The notes under the pieces: model-generated
The model's input: the letters and a program-made list of their open reading frames with translations, nothing else
Databases searched by the model: none
Told to the model about the DNA's origin: nothing
Part shown: piece by piece, positions 18,890-22,044 of the stretch
How positions within the stretch are numbered: the first letter of the stretch is position 1
Layout of the letters: the number at the start of each line of letters is the position of its first letter
Assembly: GCA_900660155.1 (NCBI GenBank)
Contig: CABFPE010000485.1
Location: forward strand, 145,009 to 167,052
Length of the DNA: 22,044 nucleotides
Reading direction: 5' to 3'
Origin: Hofstenia miamia
Lineage: Eukaryota > Xenacoelomorpha > Acoela > Hofsteniidae
Position numbers and translations under genes: made by a program

Positions 18890-19065
18890 TTGGTTGGTAC
18901 TTTTTTTCATTCTTGAAAATCTCAAATTTTCCAAATTTATCTCAAATCCTTCCAAAGTTATTATTTAATAGACACATTCCCCTCATAAAAATTACTGCAA
19001 ATGTCTATTCTGAGAGAAATTTGGAAGATTTGAGATTTCATAGAATGAAAAAAAGTACCAACCAA
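18890..19065. mobile_element. Fold-back MITE, 176 bp with terminal inverted repeats of about 55 nt
   Basis: The left arm, ttggttggtactttttttcat, starts at 18890 and continues attcttgaaaatctcaaa. Its inverse ends at 19065 (gaaaaaaagtaccaaccaa). The arms stay similar for about 55 nt (through ccaaatttatctc), with a loop of about 60 nt. The first 11 nt of each arm match perfectly. There is no coding capacity. I find no clear target-site duplication, so the superfamily is open. Confidence 0.75.
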
Positions 19066-19080
19066 AAATGTTGGTTCTGT

Positions 19081-19195
19081 CTCACTTCCCCCAAATCACA
19101 AAATATTAAATACCATTAGAGACACAATTTCAATGAAATTTTAATTATATATTTAAATAAATATATATATTTCTTTAAACTTTATTTTGATTAGC
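19081..19195 (+). repeat. MULE terminal repeat, direct copy 3
   Basis: ctcacttcccccaaatcaca then aaatattaaataccattaga, matching copy 1 but with about 15 nt deleted between cccccaaa and tcacaaaa. The following 70 nt (attatatatttaaataaata and onward to ttttgattag) match the inverse of 18058-18138. It could be the left end of a short non-autonomous derivative ending at 19490. Confidence 0.75.
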
Positions 19196-19433
19196 TTCTT
19201 TTTTAGATAAGATTGCTGAAATACAGAATTACAAATAAATAAATGTAAATATGTGCTATAATTATAAGCACTGACTGTTTACACATTATATATGTATATT
19301 TAACCCCTGACGTTGTTTAGATCTAACCTGATGATTAAAGAATTGCTTTAGCATGACTTGTGCTGTGTAATTCATAGCTAATATATAAATACTACTTTGT
19401 TTTGTGTCATATCTAATTCAGACTAATTTGGGG

Positions 19434-19489
19434 TAGTTAATATTTTATGACTTCAGATTTGGGGGAATGAGTTTGGAGGAAGTGAAACT
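19434..19489 (-). repeat. MULE terminal repeat, inverted copy 4
   Basis: The reverse complement reads tttcacttcctccaaactca, then ttcccccaaatctgaagtca and taaaatattaac. It preserves the outer double 'cactt/ccaaactca' block of copy 1, unlike copy 2. It is therefore the best partner for the left end at 15449. Confidence 0.75.
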
Positions 19490-20024
19490 GAACCCCTCTA
19501 TCCATACAAAGAGAGAATTACTAAAGCAATGTTTGGCAGAGAGGCCTACATGACACTGAACATGATACACAAAAACTTTGAAAATAAACTAGACAATGAA
19601 TACATTACACAGTTGACTGCTAACCTTACAAATATACATAATAATATGGCACAAATCTGCTTTCCACCAGGAATGCAACTTTAACAATGAAATTTTTGAT
19701 AAACCACATCTATGCCTTTGTCACAACCCCATCAGCTGATGTTAAACAAGTATACAAAACTAAAATGTTCAGAGTTAAATATTTACAGAATTTAAGAGAA
19801 ATATTGTAGACATTGATGAAATTATTTTAAGTATTGAAAATGAATATACTCAGAAAAGAGAAAATGATGCATATTTCTATAAAATGCCAAATCTCAATTA
19901 AAAAGGTGATACAGATGTAGATCTTAAGAAGTCAACTAAGAAAGTTGAGAAACATATTAAGACAAAAATTCACTCTAAGCAAGCATGTAAATTTAAAAAT
20001 ATACATGATCACACTCATTGGTAA
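19451..20024 (+). pseudogene. Unidentified decayed coding sequence
   Basis: The open frame 19451-19684 (coding-like from about 19491) contains YPYKERITKAMFGREAYM and ICFPPGMQL. A second frame, overlapping at 19671-19739, continues with IFDKPHLCLCHNP. The same frame resumes at 19788-20024 with VDIDEIILSIENEY, one internal TAA (19899-19901), then DLKKSTKKVEKHIKTKI, and ends at TAA. This looks like one ancestral reading frame with a shift near 19670-19680 and several stops. It is rich in Lys and Asn. I do not recognise the protein. It starts abruptly at the MULE end (19490), so its 5' part was probably removed or displaced. Origin (host, transposon or other) is unknown. Confidence 0.4.
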
Positions 20025-20029
20025 TTAAA

Positions 20030-20820
20030 TGCTGACAATCTATTTAAGAATAGAAAATGTGAAAAAAAAATAAATTACCCTATTGTAGAGTAATCCACTG
20101 ATTACTGCAACACACCACAACAATGAAATGACAACATGCACAGAAGGCTAGAAGTTCATCAGCACTGGCAGATACACATTCCACTTAAGGCAGAAAGAGA
20201 GATCCCCTAATACTTCAGGCTCTTGCACTCTAATTTTTGGTTCTGACATGACACCAATAAACAAGAGCTCAACTGACCAGGTTTGTTTACCTAAGTCAAT
20301 AACTGACTCCATCATAAAGCCACAATCCAACAAGCATATCAAATTATCAACAAGGACAGTTTAACAATCTCAAAAACTTAAGTCAATAGCTGGCTTCATA
20401 ATGATGCTAACATCTGACAAGGGGAAGAGATTGCTGAGTAACCCCAAAAACATGAACAGCCTATTGTGGCATCAGCATGGAAATCTGAGTTGATGAACAC
20501 CAGGATTTACTGATGTCTCAGTAATTCATGGCCTGACTCCAGTGCTAAATGAGCCTATTCCCACTAAAAGTTAAAGGTAGCCAGGAGATCAGGTAATAGA
20601 AGGGTGCATGGCCAAACTCAGCTGACCTGATCAGAGAACCTTAACCCCTTAACTGTTACATTTTTCAAACTTATCCAACAGTAAATGTCAGGTTTTTTTA
20701 TAGAAAATCATGAAAATTTAACTTAGATTGAGAAACCTTCCTTTATTTGCCTAAACAACAACAAAACAATATATAAACTATAGTATATAAAGTATAAACT
20801 AGTGTTAACATTGGTTCATA
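20030..20820. other. Non-coding patch with shifted base composition and weak tandem repeats
   Basis: From about 20100 to 20645 the sequence is noticeably less AT-rich than its surroundings and C/A-rich on the plus strand. A diverged direct repeat (taagtcaataNctgNct...) occurs at about 20292-20338 and 20380-20425, roughly 88 nt apart. A weaker third match lies near 20518. Open frames there are short. No RNA gene is seen. Confidence 0.35.
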
Positions 20821-20822
20821 AA

Positions 20823-21484
20823 TTAACAATGTCTCAATAATGTTTTTTGGTTGTGTACTGCTTGTTCGTCATCTTCAAAAGTTTCAACTGCTTCTGTTGT
20901 CTCTTCACTAATAGAGCTTTCTGCACTAATAGAGCTTTCAGAAGAAGAAAGGCTCAGACTAGACAAAGANGTCTTGTTATTTGCGTTTCTTTGAAGTCTC
21001 TAATAATTTTAACAAAAGGCTCAATTGCGTCTTGATTAAAATAGGACTGAAACCATTTCGGCATGTCAACAAATTTTATGCCACCTTTAATTGTTTTGTA
21101 ATTCGAGCAATTCGAATTTTTGCGATGTCTACGTTCATTTGTAAAAAGACGACGATATTTGGCGCAATAAAATTCTTTCTTTAGCATTTCTGAGCCATGA
21201 AAATCAAATATTAGTATCTTTATTGGCGATGGAATTTCGTTATGATTTCGATAAATATGATGCCGCATATTCTTCACAACTTTTTTGCATTTCAAACATG
21301 ACTTTTCCTTACAGTACTGCATAGGTTTTGGATTGTACTTTTTTGTTCGCATTTTACGATTTAAAGCTTTTGTTTCTTGGTGGTTAGGAGTAGGTACCAC
21401 ATTAACAGATGATTTCGTTTTCCTTTTAAACTTCAACTTCTTCACATATGCACGGAGTCTTTCTTGTTGTGTCATCCTTTCCCG
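20823..21484 (-). CDS. Zinc-finger-like protein with Ser/acid-rich tail; frame interrupted at an assembly N
   Basis: Exon acceptor atgtttag|CGG at 21485/21484; first Met at 21475. The N-terminus is Lys/Arg-rich (RLRAYVKKLKFKRK). A C2H2-like finger follows: CLKC, then H/H at MRHHIYRNH (C-x2-C-x8-H-x5-H). A second half-finger, FYCAKYRRLF..RRH..NSNC, has lost one Cys (Tyr instead). The frame ends at TAG (20956-20954) just after the N at 20970. If the N hides a one-base error, translation continues through SLSLSSSESSISAE, an 18-bp tandem repeat and EDDEQ to TAA at 20825-20823. The total is then roughly 220 aa. The paired-finger layout recalls ORFs of some invertebrate mobile elements, but I cannot name it. 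It may bind DNA or RNA. Confidence 0.6.
20906..20940 (-). repeat. 18-bp tandem repeat in the Ser/acid-rich tail
   Basis: cactaatagagctttctg occurs twice in tandem (20906 and 20924). It encodes two ESSIS(A/E) units when read in the post-N frame. In-frame repetition supports that this frame is or was translated. Confidence 0.75.
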
Positions 21485-21499
21485 CTAAACATTATGTAG

Positions 21500-21800
21500 A
21501 TATTTTTTAAAAAATTATGTTTCACCTAGCTCAATAAATTTAATACCCTCTAACATTAATCAATTACAAAATCAACTAATATTCACTAAGCATTTTTTTA
21601 TATTAGTCATGAACAATATGTGCAGGAATACACTTCACAATTTCCTGTTTAACAGTATCCAGATAAAGGAGTGATATCCAAAAATGTATAATCAATTAAG
21701 GATTTTGAAATTTTCCTAAATCGATCTTATGCTTTTTTGAGAACATATAAATGATTATTAATTTCATATAAATTTAAAAATTTTCGATAAATTCTAAAAA
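21500..21800. other. Likely intron of the zinc-finger-like gene
   Basis: AT-rich, no open frame of note, bounded by the GTAAGT donor at 21814 and the TTTAG acceptor at 21485 on the minus strand. Confidence 0.45.
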
Positions 21801-21814
21801 GCGATGTAACTTAC

Positions 21815-21892
21815 TTGAACTTCATTTTCCCTTAAAGATGTAAGTGCGTCAACTTCCTCATCATTTTTCTCAAAAATTTTAGTGGTGGTAGG
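21815..21892 (-). CDS. Probable upstream exon of the zinc-finger-like gene
   Basis: It is open from just after TAA (21895-21893) to a strong donor, CAA|GTAAGT (21815/21814), and reads KIFEKNDEEVDALTSLREN. Splicing over 330 nt (21814-21485) to the acceptor before CGG GAA AGG ATG keeps phase 0 and gives NEVQ-RERMTQQERLRAY, a smooth charged helix. There is no in-frame Met in this segment and no strong acceptor at its 5' side, so the true start is elsewhere or at Met 21475. Confidence 0.45.
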
Positions 21893-21894
21893 TT

Positions 21895-22044
21895 ATTAGG
21901 GGTGAGTCTGAGAGCGACCATTAATTACGTAATTGGGCGTTAATGCTACTACCTTATATATTTTAATGAGATGCTTTAGTCACTTGAACCAAATATTTTT
22001 AATATTTGTATGTACTTGCGCCAAAGTAAGTCGGGCTAGGCACT
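21895..22044. other. Window edge, no gene seen
   Basis: Contains a perfect 12-nt palindrome, aattacgtaatt (21923-21934), set in a less AT-rich context. Nothing else can be supported. Confidence 0.4.

Larger units (their letters stand above)
15449..19490 (+). mobile_element. MULE-type DNA transposon complex (nested or rearranged)
   Basis: A FLYWCH-MULE transposase gene is bracketed by copies of one terminal repeat. The left end at 15449 pairs either with the inverted copy at 18141-18182 (a 2.7-kb element) or, with better terminal similarity, with the inverted copy at 19434-19489 (a 4.0-kb element). A further direct copy at 19081-19127 and a direct duplication of the transposase 3' region make the interval composite. 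Nested insertion of a short non-autonomous derivative (19081-19490) or recombination between two related elements would explain it. A fold-back MITE (18890-19065) lies inside. Boundaries are inferred. Confidence 0.65.

Noticed and set aside
20148..20342. Minus-strand 64-codon frame
   Set aside because: It lies in the repeat-like, composition-shifted patch; no family resemblance.

Overview
The window reads as AT-rich animal (invertebrate, probably arthropod) draft nuclear DNA. Two single Ns (18529, 20970) mark it as draft. The reasons for the animal assignment are a spliced acyl-protein thioesterase gene and relics of at least five metazoan transposon types: LINE, Tc1-like, hAT, FLYWCH-MULE and fold-back MITE. 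There are no operons, Shine-Dalgarno sites, CRISPR arrays or RNA genes. Most short open frames are chance or belong to decayed elements. All homology statements come from motif recognition by eye.

Left part (1-6000): no intact gene. It holds a LINE reverse-transcriptase relic (about 1440-2250, +), a Tc1-like transposase relic (about 3082-3960, -), and a frame-broken copy of a repeated invertebrate ORF (4617-5085, +). Middle (5982-10379, - strand): a complete four-exon gene for an acyl-protein thioesterase (LYPLA family, 212 aa). Every junction is in phase 0 and the Ser-Asp-His triad is present. Its intron 1 carries a hAT C-terminal relic. Its intron 2 is only 47 nt.

12031-14652 (- strand): a chain of phase-compatible putative exons of an unrecognised host gene. 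One intron has been invaded, in the same orientation, by a non-LTR retrotransposon with an intact 508-codon reverse-transcriptase ORF. That element ends in a hairpin overlapping its stop codon and a (TTTC)n tail.

15449-19490 is a complex built from a MULE-type DNA transposon. It has a FLYWCH zinc finger plus a MULE transposase gene (15679-17296, +), interrupted by mini-introns of 39 and 40 nt and damaged by one TAG. Four copies of a terminal-repeat sequence, a duplicated 3' region and a 176-bp fold-back MITE surround it. Beyond it lie an unidentified decayed coding stretch (19451-20024) and a repeat-rich patch (20100-20640). The right end has a zinc-finger-like gene (20823-21484, -, with a probable upstream exon at 21815-21892). 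Its true C-terminal tail is hidden by a frame break at the N at 20970.

The main cross-cutting observation is the use of very short introns (39-47 nt) in both a host gene and a transposon, alongside kilobase introns. Nothing here looks like a coordinated multi-gene system. The window is a gene-poor, transposon-rich euchromatic segment.
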